From a virus: 37,649 nt of DNA. The position numbers and the translations under genes were made by a program. This document shows, piece by piece, positions 31,974-37,234 of the stretch. Position 1 is the first letter of the stretch. The number at the start of each line of letters is the position of its first letter. The stretch lies in the IMG/VR virus record IMGVR_UViG_3300035703_000215, positions 1-37,649 of that record; one strand, 5' to 3'. Under the pieces are notes generated by a model that saw only the letters and a list, made by a program, of their open reading frames with translations, made no database searches and was not told the origin of the DNA.

Positions 31974-32402
31974 TCACTGTCCTTTGTTTGGGTAGGTTGT
32001 ATGGCACGTCAAACTTTGTGCTGCAACCGGCGGCGTTAGGTTGGCCGCTGACCTGGCGTTGCCATTGGCGCGGGCCTGCTCGTACACGGGCCGGCGAAGC
32101 TTCCTCAGTGCCTCGCTGAATCGGTACACGCTCCCCCAGCCGTAGTCATGGGCAAGCTCTGTTAGCGTCTTGTTGCTGATGTCTCGATCCGCAGCAGGCA
32201 GCGTGGGCGCGGTGCCTGGCGGCCTGGGCGGATTGTTCGTCCGGCCCTTGGGCGCCGTCTCCTTGGCCATGCGCGCGTCTACAGACGCCACTTGCGACAG
32301 ATGCGCGCGTATGCGCTCGTTCGCATAGATGCGCTCCTTGCGCCCGTCTGGATACAACCACCAAAACACCCGGTTGTGGATAATAGCCCGGCGGGCGGTC
32401 AT
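31974..32402 (-). CDS. Unknown early protein, possible DNA-binding
   Basis: A 142-residue basic protein. I chose ATG at 32402 because it overlaps the upstream stop (ATGA); a longer start would run through that gene. The N-terminus RRAIIHNRVFWWLYPDGRKE is unusual and aromatic. A central Pro-rich linker (TNNPPRPPGTAPTLPAAD) leads to a segment TLTELAHDYGWGSVYRFSEA, which could be helix-turn-helix-like. It ends three bases before the nuclease gene start. No family is recognised. Confidence 0.55.
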   Translation of the reverse strand: MTARRAIIHNRVFWWLYPDGRKERIYANERIRAHLSQVASVDARMAKETAPKGRTNNPPRPPGTAPTLPAADRDISNKTLTELAHDYGWGSVYRFSEALRKLRRPVYEQARANGNARSAANLTPPVAAQSLTCHTTYPNKGQ

Positions 32403-32611
32403 GACAGCAGCCCCCGCGCCTCTACAGCGCGGCGCAGGTGTTGTGGGGCGTAGCCCCAGCGCCGGGTGCAGTCGCCGTATTCGCGGCACAGGGCTGTGAT
32501 GCGCTCGTCTAGTGCGCGGGTGGCGATGTGCAGCCTGTCATGCTCTGCGATGGCCGCAGCGGCGTCTTGCAAGATATCGCGCTCTAGGCGCGGGGGTGTG
32601 GTTGTGGTCAT
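32399..32611 (-). CDS. Small helical early protein, unknown function
   Basis: A 70-residue protein, starting at ATG 32611 (MTTTTPPRLERDILQDAAAA), which overlaps the stop of the transmembrane micropeptide (ATGA). It is helical and charged (EHDRLHIATRALDERITALC), with the motif RRWGYAPQHLRRAVEARG near the end. Its stop overlaps the next start. It belongs to the run of tiny coupled early genes. Function unknown. Confidence 0.55.
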   Translation of the reverse strand: MTTTTPPRLERDILQDAAAAIAEHDRLHIATRALDERITALCREYGDCTRRWGYAPQHLRRAVEARGLLS

Positions 32612-32673
32612 TTGTCTTCCTCTATTAGTAAGGCCAGCGCCAACAGCGCCAGCGCGATCAAAAGCCCGGCCAT
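32608..32673 (-). CDS. Transmembrane micropeptide (21 residues), candidate
   Basis: Between two genes there is one ORF, ATG at 32673 to TGA at 32608. It encodes a 21-residue peptide with 16 consecutive non-polar residues (AGLLIALALLALALLI) and a charged tail EEDK. Its stop overlaps the next start (ATGA), and its start lies two bases after the previous stop, so it is fully embedded in the operon. No clear Shine-Dalgarno is present; coupling would supply translation. It would span a membrane once. It may also be a chance ORF. Confidence 0.45.
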   Translation of the reverse strand: MAGLLIALALLALALLIEEDK

Positions 32674-32675
32674 GC

Positions 32676-32858
32676 TCAGTCGTCATACTGACTGGCCAGC
32701 TTGGCATCCCACTGCCGCCAGAGCTTGGCTATATCGGCTTGACTGTCCGCCAGCCGTTCAGCCAGCACTAGGGCTAGTTCGTTATCGGAGTATTTGGCAG
32801 CGTCCAACAGCGCCAGTGTGGGCAGGCTGCGGTAATAGGTGCGGTCGTTCATGTTCAT
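32676..32858 (-). CDS. Small helical early protein, unknown function
   Basis: A 60-residue protein (YYRSLPTLALLDAAKYSDNE, then LVLAERLADSQADIAKLWRQ). AAAGG lies about ten bases upstream of the first ATG; a second in-frame ATG two codons on could also serve. It is amphipathic and mostly helical. Similar small proteins with ALLDAAKYSDNELALVLAE-type sequence occur in early regions of other phages. Function unknown. Confidence 0.58.
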   Translation of the reverse strand: MNMNDRTYYRSLPTLALLDAAKYSDNELALVLAERLADSQADIAKLWRQWDAKLASQYDD

Positions 32859-32861
32859 GGT

Positions 32862-33071
32862 TCAAGCCTTTCCTGTGAGTTGCTCGATGACGGCAGCAAT
32901 GCGCCCATAGCCTTCGGCTAGTTGCTCTTTGCGGCGTTCGTCGCTGCGGCTGTCGCACCATTGCGCCTCGCTGTAGTGCGCTGCCTCTGCCTCGCGGTAG
33001 ATGCGCGCGGCGTTGGCAGGGCCATGCGTGGCGATAGCGTTCGCTGCTATTTGTTCGGCTGTCTGGCTCAT
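32862..33071 (-). CDS. Small early protein, unknown function
   Basis: A 69-residue protein (SQTAEQIAANAIATHGPANA, then YSEAQWCDSRSDERRKEQLA). It is helical, with one Cys and many charged residues. Its start overlaps the stop of the DUF7249-like gene (ATGA), so it is co-translated. It has no membrane segment or recognised motif. Confidence 0.55.
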   Translation of the reverse strand: MSQTAEQIAANAIATHGPANAARIYREAEAAHYSEAQWCDSRSDERRKEQLAEGYGRIAAVIEQLTGKA

Positions 33072-33334
33072 GCGTCTTGCTCCCGATAGGCTTCGATCAT
33101 GTGCTGCGCGATCTCGCGCCAGTTCACATCGCTGATGAACGCCAGCGCATAATCCCTCGCCAAGCTGCTTGGCTCTGACTCGCCTTCCAATATGTCTTCG
33201 GCCATGCCGCGCAGCATCTGCCCCAGATCGTAAGCGTCAAGGTCGTTGTCGCTGGCGAGGTCGGCGCCGTTGAACATCTCAAGGTTGACGCGCCATGTGG
33301 CGTAGTTTGTCCAACCGTTATATTCCGTGGTCAT
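33068..33334 (-). CDS. DUF7249-like small phage protein
   Basis: An 88-residue acidic protein starting TTEYNGWTNYATWRVNLEMF, a signature (W-x-N-Y-x-T-W) shared by small proteins in the early regions of many phages. The middle is acidic (ASDNDLDAYDLGQMLRGMAE) and the C-terminus helical. The leader AACGAAAGGAAACGACACC is one of the repeated leaders of this region. The function of the family is not known. The N-terminal call is by recognition. Confidence 0.7.
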   Translation of the reverse strand: MTTEYNGWTNYATWRVNLEMFNGADLASDNDLDAYDLGQMLRGMAEDILEGESEPSSLARDYALAFISDVNWREIAQHMIEAYREQDA

Positions 33335-33356
33335 GGTGTCGTTTCCTTTCGTTTAG
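33335..33356 (-). promoter_or_regulatory. Repeated early leader, copy 1
   Basis: Minus strand reads ACTAAACGAAAGGAAACGAC then ACC and ATG. It matches the copy at 33558-33579 at 20 of 22 bases. It contains the Shine-Dalgarno AAAGGA, so it is at least a ribosome-binding leader; the conservation beyond that suggests further use or recent copying. Confidence 0.65.
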
Positions 33357-33359
33357 TGT

Positions 33360-33557
33360 TTAGCGGCTGGCGTGTGGGAAGGCGGCGATACGGAAGGCAT
33401 CGTATGCGGCGACCTTGGCCGCGCGCAGTTCCGAGAAATAGCCTTGTGAGGCGGCGGCGGAATAGCGATCAACGCCGGCACGATCTAAAGCAGCTTGCCA
33501 ATCGTTATCAGCCTGAATTGCAGCGTGATACAGCGGCGCGATGGTGTCTGTGGTCAT
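33360..33557 (-). CDS. Small early protein, unknown function
   Basis: A 65-residue protein (TTDTIAPLYHAAIQADNDWQ, then YFSELRAAKVAAYDAFRIAA), all helical, with many Ala and aromatic residues. It is preceded by the repeated leader (copy 2). It has no motif that I recognise. The repeated leader before it and the open frame support a real gene. Confidence 0.55.
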   Translation of the reverse strand: MTTDTIAPLYHAAIQADNDWQAALDRAGVDRYSAAASQGYFSELRAAKVAAYDAFRIAAFPHASR

Positions 33558-33579
33558 GGTATCGTTTCCCTTCGTTTAG
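33558..33579 (-). promoter_or_regulatory. Repeated early leader, copy 2
   Basis: Minus strand reads ACTAAACGAAGGGAAACGAT then ACC and ATG. It matches copy 1 except for A/G in the Shine-Dalgarno and T/C near the start. AAGGGA sits at normal spacing from the start codon. Confidence 0.65.
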
Positions 33580-33598
33580 TTGATTGTGTGGTGTGGTG

Positions 33599-33661
33599 TC
33601 AGATGATGGCCAGCACGGCGATGCAGATGAACAGGGCCAGCATGGCAAGTGCATCCTTCAT
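33599..33661 (-). CDS. Transmembrane micropeptide (20 residues), candidate
   Basis: ATG at 33661 to TGA at 33599 encodes a 20-residue peptide. After MKDA it is wholly hydrophobic (LAMLALFICIAVLAII). It starts three bases after the stop of the previous early gene, so coupling is likely. It is the second single-span micropeptide in this operon. Short hydrophobic ORFs arise by chance in GC-rich DNA, so expression is uncertain. Confidence 0.42.
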   Translation of the reverse strand: MKDALAMLALFICIAVLAII

Positions 33662-33664
33662 GGC

Positions 33665-33823
33665 TTAGGCCCCCAAGGCGTAAGCGTGAGTGGCGGGCTT
33701 GTCGCTGGCGGTTATCGCGACGATGATACCCTTACGGCTGTAGATGTCGTTTGCAGCGGCGCGGGCTTCTGCCTCGGTTGCAAAGCGCCAAGGCTTGCGG
33801 TTGGCGTGGACTTCGAATGTCAT
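33665..33823 (-). CDS. Small first early protein, unknown function
   Basis: A 52-residue protein starting MTFEVHANRKPWRFATEAEA and containing ARAAANDIYSRKGIIVAITA. It is beta-alpha in pattern and basic at the N-terminus. I chose ATG at 33823 because the repeated leader with AAGGGA precedes it; longer starts would extend into the promoter region. It is the promoter-proximal gene of the minus operon, where phages often place host-takeover proteins. Function unknown. Confidence 0.58.
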   Translation of the reverse strand: MTFEVHANRKPWRFATEAEARAAANDIYSRKGIIVAITASDKPATHAYALGA

Positions 33824-33845
33824 TTGCGTTTCCCTTCGCTTCGTT
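33824..33845 (-). promoter_or_regulatory. Repeated early leader, copy 3
   Basis: Minus strand reads AACGAAGCGAAGGGAAACGC then AA and ATG. It shares CGAAGGGAAACG with copy 2 and is a slightly longer variant. A fourth, weaker match (AAGGGAACACGATA) precedes the gene starting at 30836. Confidence 0.55.
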
Positions 33846-33857
33846 GTTGATGCAACC

Positions 33858-33885
33858 GTTGTAGCATCGCGCGCATGCCTTGCAA
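33858..33885 (-). promoter_or_regulatory. Candidate early promoter
   Basis: On the minus strand TTGCAA (33880-33885) and TACAAC (33858-33863) are 16 bases apart, four of six matches each to sigma-70 hexamers. Transcription would start near 33850, just before leader copy 3. The -35 matches the TTGCAA of the candidate promoter at 24939-24967. Confidence 0.4.
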
Positions 33886-33942
33886 CACATTTGTTTGCAT
33901 CCTTACGAATTTGTAATATTAGCATGGATTGCCAAGGATTGT

Positions 33943-34020
33943 GGCTGTTAGGCTGTCAAAGAGGGGCAATCCGCCAAGGCATTTTGCGTGGTAATCCAAG
34001 GGGATGGGGGCTGTTAGGCT
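33943..34020 (+). repeat. 12-base direct repeat pair
   Basis: GGCTGTTAGGCT occurs at 33943-33954 and 34009-34020, 66 bases apart. GGATTG and its inverse CAATCC also recur around the first copy (33935-33972). The spacing is about six helical turns, so both copies face the same side of the DNA. Confidence 0.7.
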
Positions 34021-34060
34021 ATTTAGGTTTGTTAGAGTTATATCCAATGAAGAAATATAT

Positions 34061-34074
34061 GGTATTATAATACC
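34061..34074. promoter_or_regulatory. Perfect 14-base palindrome containing TATAAT
   Basis: GGTATTATAATACC is a perfect inverted repeat in an otherwise GC-rich genome. TATAAT lies inside it on both strands. It could be an operator for a dimeric regulator, or a -10 element working in both directions; no good -35 is visible at 16-18 bases on either side. Confidence 0.55.
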
Positions 34075-34151
34075 GTAGTAACGCTGGCGCGTGGTGAGCC
34101 GCGCTCACACCCTCGGTTTCAGTGCGGCTGGCGCATCTCCATGACAACGCA

Positions 34152-34361
34152 CCTAAAACGGCGTAACGCTATGATTTTGCGGGCAAAAACCATTGTCATG
34201 GCGATTGCCTAAAACCGCCCAAAACAGCCTGATTGTCCGATTGTCACGCAAGCCCGTTCATGTTGGGCCAACCGAAATGCAAAACCTAAACCGCCATAGC
34301 CAACATGCGACCTGCGCAAGCTGGCGCGCCAGGCGACTAAAAACACGCGACCTAAACCGCC
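34152..34361 (+). repeat. Iteron-like CCTAAA(A)CCGCC direct repeats
   Basis: Four same-direction copies: CCTAAAACGGCG (34152-34163), CCTAAAACCGCC (34208-34219), CCTAAACCGCC (34285-34295) and CCTAAACCGCC (34351-34361). A weaker relative (ACTAAAAACACGC) begins near 34336. Spacings are 56, 77 and 66 bases. Repeats of this kind bind initiator or regulator proteins in many replicons. Confidence 0.7.
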
Positions 34362-34425
34362 AAGCCGGGGAAATGACCGCGCCAATCCGCTGCGACATGT
34401 AGCCGCAGGCTGTGGTTGGAAGCTG

Positions 34426-34452
34426 GAGGAGGGGGGGGTGGGGGCCGGCGGG
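34426..34452 (+). other. G-rich tract with G-quadruplex potential
   Basis: The plus strand has GGAGGA, then eight G, T, five G, CCGGCGGG. Several G runs of at least two to three bases lie close enough to form a quadruplex in single-stranded DNA or RNA. It sits 30 bases before the T-rich tract. Confidence 0.6.
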
Positions 34453-34480
34453 CGCGTGGCTGTCACGGGCACCGTCCGCA

Positions 34481-34505
34481 AACAATTTTTTATTTTTTAT
34501 TTTTA
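34481..34505 (+). other. T-rich tract, candidate unwinding element
   Basis: AACAATTTTTTATTTTTTAT then TTTTAC forms the most AT-rich stretch of the control region, next to the iteron-like repeats. It could melt easily during replication initiation, serve as an UP-like promoter element, or end antisense transcripts. Confidence 0.55.
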
Positions 34506-34527
34506 CGCAACACAGTTTAGTGCAGCC

Positions 34528-34556
34528 TTGCCCGCGCACCCCGCGTCATCTATTAT
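34528..34556 (+). promoter_or_regulatory. Candidate late promoter before terminase
   Basis: TTGCCC (34528-34533) and TATTAT (34551-34556) are separated by 17 bases. Transcription would begin at about 34562-34563, the terminase start codon itself, and no Shine-Dalgarno is seen, which raises the possibility of a leaderless message. Confidence 0.45.
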
Positions 34557-34562
34557 GGCACC

Positions 34563-35060
34563 ATGACCTTCTATTCCCTGCCGTTCGCACCCGAACGCCC
34601 AGAAGCCACCGAGGCGCGCTTGGAGGCGATCTACGAAGCCGCGCGGTATGGCCTGAAAGGCGACAGCCTAGCGTTGGCCGCCGGGCTGACGCCAAAGCAG
34701 TTCCGGCGCCTGTCTGAGTTTGACCCGCTGGTCGAGGTTGCTGAGATGAAGGGCCGCGCTGACGGCGAACTGTCCGCCGCCAAGACGATGTACAACGCCG
34801 CCGCCAACGGCGACGCCAGGGCTGCGCTGGACATCCTCAAGCACCAGCACGGCTGGGTGGCCAAGCAGCAGATCGACGTGAACATCGACCAGCAGATCAG
34901 CATCACCGCGGCGCTGGAAAAAGCGCAGAGCCGTGTCATAGAGGGGCTGTATACCGAACTGCCCCGCATAGAGGACAACAACAGTGCAGCAGCCAATCTA
35001 CTCAGCGCAGGACGAGATGGCTCTGATGAGCCGGCTGTGGTCGCCGAGTATCAAGGATGA
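34563..35060 (+). CDS. Terminase small subunit
   Basis: A 165-residue protein with an N-terminal helix-turn-helix-like part (TEARLEAIYEAARYGLKGDS, LAAGLTPKQFRRLSEFDP), a helical middle (GELSAAKTMYNAAANGDARA) and an oligomerisation-type segment. The pattern ALDILKHQHGWVAKQQI is common in phage small terminases. It recognises the packaging site and hands DNA to the large subunit. It overlaps the next gene by 77 bases. No Shine-Dalgarno is visible before ATG; a promoter ends six bases upstream. Confidence 0.78.
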   Translation: MTFYSLPFAPERPEATEARLEAIYEAARYGLKGDSLALAAGLTPKQFRRLSEFDPLVEVAEMKGRADGELSAAKTMYNAAANGDARAALDILKHQHGWVAKQQIDVNIDQQISITAALEKAQSRVIEGLYTELPRIEDNNSAAANLLSAGRDGSDEPAVVAEYQG

Positions 35061-36510
35061 CCCGCTGGCGTTTGTGCTGCTGACCTACCCGTGGGGTGAG
35101 CCGGGTACGCCGCTGGAACACTTCCAAGGCCCGCGCAAATGGCAGCGCGCGGTGCTGGCCGACATCCGCGACCACATCAAAGAGAACCAAGGTAAGATCG
35201 ACTACGACACCTTCCGCAAGGCGGTGGCGTCAGGCCGCGGGATCGGCAAGTCGGCGCTGGTCAGTTGGCTGGTGCATTGGATGCTGTCCACGCGCATCGG
35301 CTCGACGACCATCGTGTCGGCCAACTCCGAGGCGCAGCTACGGTCGGTAACATGGGCCGAGATTACCAAGTGGCTGGCGATGGCCATGAACAGCCACTGG
35401 TTCGAAATCGCCGCCACGCGGATCATGCCAGCCAAGTGGATCACGGAACTGGTCGAGCGCGACCTGAAGAAAGGCACGCGCTACTGGGCCGTCGAGGGCC
35501 GGCTGTGGTCGGAGGAGAACCCGGACGCCTACGCCGGGGTTCACAACTGGGACGGCGTGATGCTGATCTTCGACGAGGCCAGCGGTATCCCCGACAGCAT
35601 CTGGTCGGTCAGCGACGGCTTCTTCACGGAGAACACGCCGCACCGCTTTCATGTCGCGTTCTCCAACCCGCGACGCAACACCGGCTACTTTTACGAGACG
35701 TTCAACAGCAAGCGGGCGTTCTGGCGCACGCGCAACATCGACGCGCGCGAGGTCGAGGGAACCGACAAGAACCTGTACCAGCGCATCATCGACGAGTACG
35801 GCGCCGACAGCTACCAGGCCAACGTCGAAGTGTATGGCCAGTTCCCCAGCGAAGGCGACGACCAGTTCATTCCGGTCAATCTGGTGGACGACGCCATGAA
35901 GCGGCCCAAGCATAAGGACGAGACGGCGCCCATCACCATCGGCGTCGATCCGGCGCGGTTCGGGTCGGACGCTACCGTCATCGCGGTGCGGCAAGGACGC
36001 GACCTGATCGACATCAAGCGGCTGCGCGGCGCTGACACGATGGAAGTGGTCGGGCACGTCATCGAGGCCATTGAGGAGTACAAGCCTGCGCTGACTGTCG
36101 TCGATGAGGGCGGCCTGGGTGCAGGCGTGGTGGATCGGCTGAAGGAGCAGCGGTACAAGGTGCGCGGGGTCAACTTCGGCAACAAGGCGCAGAAGCAACT
36201 CATGTACGGCAACAAGCGGGCCGAGATGTGGGGTGCGATGCGCGACTGGCTTAAGACAGCCAGCGTGCCAAACGACCGCTTCCTGAAGTCTGACCTGATC
36301 GGGCCGAAGACGAAGCCGGACAGCAAGGGCACGCTGTTCCTTGAGTCGAAGAAGGACATGAAGGCCCGCGGGCTGGCGTCACCTGATGCTGCCGACGCCA
36401 TCGCGGTGACGTTCGCGTTCCCGGTGGCGCACCGCGAAGGGCGCGTTGACAAGAAACGCGTAGGTGGGTATTCTCCCGCCGGTGTAGCTACAAGCTGGAT
36501 GGGGTCGTAG
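34984..36510 (+). CDS. Terminase large subunit
   Basis: A 508-residue packaging motor with ATPase and nuclease domains. Walker A is SGRGIGKSAL (K89) and Walker B is LIFDEAS (D197, E198). The nuclease acidic residues are D322 (TIGVDPARFGSDATV), D374/E375 (TVVDEGGLGAGV) and D471 (SPDAADAIAV). It starts at GTG inside the small-subunit gene, giving VQQPIYSAQDEMALMSRLWS, the usual N-terminus of this subgroup. It drives DNA into the head through the portal and cuts it at the end. Together with the P22-type head genes, headful packaging is likely. Confidence 0.93.
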   Translation: MQQPIYSAQDEMALMSRLWSPSIKDDPLAFVLLTYPWGEPGTPLEHFQGPRKWQRAVLADIRDHIKENQGKIDYDTFRKAVASGRGIGKSALVSWLVHWMLSTRIGSTTIVSANSEAQLRSVTWAEITKWLAMAMNSHWFEIAATRIMPAKWITELVERDLKKGTRYWAVEGRLWSEENPDAYAGVHNWDGVMLIFDEASGIPDSIWSVSDGFFTENTPHRFHVAFSNPRRNTGYFYETFNSKRAFWRTRNIDAREVEGTDKNLYQRIIDEYGADSYQANVEVYGQFPSEGDDQFIPVNLVDDAMKRPKHKDETAPITIGVDPARFGSDATVIAVRQGRDLIDIKRLRGADTMEVVGHVIEAIEEYKPALTVVDEGGLGAGVVDRLKEQRYKVRGVNFGNKAQKQLMYGNKRAEMWGAMRDWLKTASVPNDRFLKSDLIGPKTKPDSKGTLFLESKKDMKARGLASPDAADAIAVTFAFPVAHREGRVDKKRVGGYSPAGVATSWMGS

Positions 36511-36511
36511 C

Positions 36512-36778
36512 GTGGCCGACAAGAAGAAGTCTGTTTCGTTGGCCGTAGGGCGTGGGGAAAAGCTGCCCGCGTCCAAGGGTGCGGGACTGACGGCCAAAGG
36601 CCGCGCGAAGTACAACCGGGAAACCGGGTCAAACCTGAAGCCGCCGGCGCCCAACCCCAAGACAAAGGCGGATGCAGGGCGTAAGGCGTCGTTTTGTGCG
36701 CGTATGGGCGCGGTTGCAGCTAAGGCTAAGAACGGCGAACGTGCCAAAGCCAGCCTCAAACGGTGGAAATGCTCGTGA
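36512..36778 (+). CDS. Small basic protein, DUF6321-like
   Basis: An 88-residue, very Lys/Arg-rich protein starting at GTG one base after the terminase stop. The core (GLTAKGRAKYNRETGSNLKP, PAPNPKTKADAGRKASFCAR) matches a short phage family (DUF6321). The protein would bind DNA or RNA non-specifically, or a negatively charged surface. It is the first of four small basic genes between terminase and portal. The start and stop are well defined; function unknown. Confidence 0.72.
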   Translation: MADKKKSVSLAVGRGEKLPASKGAGLTAKGRAKYNRETGSNLKPPAPNPKTKADAGRKASFCARMGAVAAKAKNGERAKASLKRWKCS

Positions 36779-36924
36779 AACCCGGTCTTTACAGCAATAT
36801 CGCAGCTAAAAAAGCCCGTATTGCCGCCGGTTCTGGCGAAAAGATGCGTAAACCGGGCGCCAAGGGCGCCCCGACTGCAAAAGCGTTCAAAGACAGCGCC
36901 AAAACAGCTAAAAAGGGCAAATAA
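36769..36924 (+). CDS. Small lysine-rich protein, unknown function
   Basis: A 51-residue protein with ATG inside the end of the previous gene (ten-base overlap). It starts MLVKPGLYSNIAAKKARIAA and ends in a run of Lys/Ala/Gly (DSAKTAKKGK). It is strongly basic and probably unstructured outside partners. Its stop overlaps the next ATG (TAATG). The Lys-rich composition resembles small histone-like or DNA-compacting peptides. Confidence 0.62.
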   Translation: MLVKPGLYSNIAAKKARIAAGSGEKMRKPGAKGAPTAKAFKDSAKTAKKGK

Positions 36925-37088
36925 TGCGCCGCATGACCCCCATGAAGACGCCGATGGGCCTGAAAATGCCCAAGCCGAAGGCCGAAATCGACGCGATCCC
37001 GCTGGCGCGTAAGCCCATGCCGGGTGGCAAGGACATTATCAGCATCACCACCAAGATGCGTGAAACGCCCATGAAGAAGGGCAAATAA
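36924..37088 (+). CDS. Small Met/Lys-rich basic protein, unknown function
   Basis: A 54-residue protein coupled to the previous gene by TAATG. Nine methionines and many Lys/Pro residues occur (MRRMTPMKTPMGLKMPKPKA, ending TPMKKGK). It is strongly basic, with no globular-domain pattern. It may be a packaged internal peptide or a DNA-binding protein. Codon order is regular, which supports coding. Confidence 0.6.
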   Translation: MRRMTPMKTPMGLKMPKPKAEIDAIPLARKPMPGGKDIISITTKMRETPMKKGK

Positions 37089-37089
37089 G

Positions 37090-37230
37090 ATGCCTTTATC
37101 CAAATCTGCCAGCAAAGAGGCGTTCCGCAAGAACATCAAGGCGGAAGTGAAGGCTGGTAAGCCGGTCAAACAGGCTGTAGCTATCGCCTACAGCGTCAAG
37201 CGCGAAGCGGCCAAAAAGGGTAAGAAGTAA
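37090..37230 (+). CDS. Small basic protein, DUF6496-like
   Basis: A 46-residue protein starting one base after the previous stop. It contains SASKEAFRKNIKAEVKAGKP and VKQAVAIAYSVKREA, the pattern of the DUF6496 family of small phage and bacterial proteins (S-x-x-A-F-x-K-N-I, then Q-A-V-A-I-A-Y-S). It is helical and basic (ending AAKKGKK). It lies four bases before the portal start. Family by recognition; function unknown. Confidence 0.7.
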   Translation: MPLSKSASKEAFRKNIKAEVKAGKPVKQAVAIAYSVKREAAKKGKK

Positions 37231-37234
37231 GCAT

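Larger units (their letters stand above)
33846..34562. other. Divergent control region, likely origin
   Basis: About 720 bases with no convincing gene on either strand, lying between the first early (minus) gene and the first late (plus) gene. It holds a 12-base direct repeat, a 14-base palindrome, a small hairpin (GTGAGC-CGC-GCTCAC, 34094-34108), four iteron-like repeats, a G tract, a T-rich tract and candidate promoters. Short ORFs here lack coding character and ribosome-binding sites. It is the only long non-coding stretch in the window, so it probably controls both arms and may hold the replication origin or a packaging signal. Confidence 0.7.

Noticed and set aside
30327-32039. 570-residue open frame on the plus strand
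   Set aside because: It runs opposite the PD-(D/E)XK nuclease and its neighbour, is His/Arg/Leu-rich without domains, and would cross the start of several coupled minus-strand genes.
34193-34481. Short open frames in the control region on both strands
   Set aside because: They overlap the repeats, have skewed composition, lack ribosome-binding sites and resemble no known protein.
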